Positions 6,020 to 6,347 of a stretch of DNA of 6,347 nt are shown here, in pieces. The notes below the pieces were generated by a model, which was given only the letters and a program-made list of their open reading frames with translations, searched no databases and had not been told where the DNA came from. The DNA is from Candidatus Latescibacterota bacterium (lineage in GTDB: Bacteria; Latescibacterota; UBA2968; UBA8231): positions 3,422-9,768 of the forward strand of contig DPVW01000054.1 in the NCBI GenBank assembly GCA_003529325.1, read 5' to 3'. Both the position numbers and the translations under genes were made by a program. How positions within the stretch are numbered: position 1 is the stretch's first letter; every line of letters begins with the position of its first letter.

Positions 6020-6347
6020 ATGAAGCATCCGTTTCGTGTTGCCGCCATCGTCACGACCTTCTTCCCGGAGAGCCACGCCGGCGTGTTGGTGACCAAGTTC
6101 CTGCGTGGCTTCCCGACGGATGAAGGACTCATTCCCCCACGCACTCAGCTGGCATCCCTCTACATCGACCAGATCCACGAACGCGACGTCGGCTTGCAGC
6201 TGGCCCAGCAGTTCGACGTGCCTGTATACGAGAGCATTCGTGCGGCCCTGACCCTTGGCGGTCCGGAATTGGCCGTCGACGGCGTCCTGCTCATCGGTGA
6301 GCACGGCGATTATCCCGTTTCCGAGCTCGGACAGGAAATGCTTCCCC
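6020..6347 (+). CDS. N-terminal part of a conserved protein of unknown function (3' end outside window)
   Basis: The frame opens at ATG 6020 with GGAG at 6008-6011, 8 bases upstream, and runs open to the window edge, giving 109 residues. There is no earlier in-frame start near it. The sequence begins with a hydrophobic strand (RVAAIVTTFFPESHAG), has a middle region typical of an alpha/beta Rossmann-like unit (LASLYIDQ, then LAQQFDVPVYESI and AALTLGG), and contains a striking LLIGEHGDYP motif at about 89-98 followed by SELGQ. I recognise this pattern from a family of several hundred residues that recurs, mostly as 'hypothetical protein', in Planctomycetota, Verrucomicrobiota, Acidobacteriota and similar genomes rich in carbohydrate genes. 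That is recollection, not a search result, and I know no characterised member. No signal peptide is evident. It is divergent from the transglutaminase-like gene. Confidence 0.8.
   Translation, partial: MKHPFRVAAIVTTFFPESHAGVLVTKFLRGFPTDEGLIPPRTQLASLYIDQIHERDVGLQLAQQFDVPVYESIRAALTLGGPELAVDGVLLIGEHGDYPVSELGQEMLP

Noticed and set aside
1..6347. Search for CRISPR arrays, tRNAs, insertion sequences or defence systems
   Set aside because: No regularly spaced repeats, cloverleaf sequence, transposase motif or terminal inverted repeats were seen.

Overview
The window is GC-rich and densely coded, with strong Shine-Dalgarno sites and a loose carbohydrate-metabolism theme. It suggests a free-living or host-associated uncultured bacterium. 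My impression, from the style of the protein families only, is a Poribacteria, Latescibacterota or Planctomycetota-like heterotroph. No rRNA, tRNA, CRISPR array, insertion sequence or phage gene was seen.

Layout from left to right. (1) 2-445 (+) is the 3' end of a gene that begins outside the window and encodes a tryptophan-rich, probably beta-sandwich C-terminus of unknown function. (2) Converging on it, 501-1085 (-) encodes an HD-domain protein closely resembling the PhnZ/TmpB-type mixed-valent di-iron oxygenases. (3) Upstream of it on the same strand, 1082-1367 (-) is a decayed remnant of an enolase-superfamily (mandelate racemase/muconate lactonizing type) gene. It has lost its middle and its C-terminus but is still joined to the HD gene by an ATGA overlap. 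(4) 1609-2775 (+) is a complete galactokinase. It is followed after 54 bases by 2830-3858 (+), a five-bladed beta-propeller protein of the kind found in glycoside hydrolase families, and the two probably form one transcription unit. (5) 3996-5864 (-) is a 622-residue multidomain protein with a transglutaminase-like Cys-His-Asp core. (6) 6020 to the right edge (+) is the N-terminal part of a conserved protein of unknown function, transcribed divergently from (5).

How they may work together: the galK/propeller pair suggests intracellular handling of galactose or a galactoside. The enolase remnant and the HD oxygenase look like the leftover of a small catabolic operon (acid-sugar dehydratase type plus oxygenase) whose first gene has died. 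The transglutaminase-like protein and the last gene share a 155-base divergent promoter region. No complete pathway is present and no single coherent system can be demonstrated. The most interesting items are the oxygenase with an altered HD motif left beside a dead partner, the modular transglutaminase-like protein with no visible export signal, and a cluster of repeated GTTGGCC elements in front of galK.
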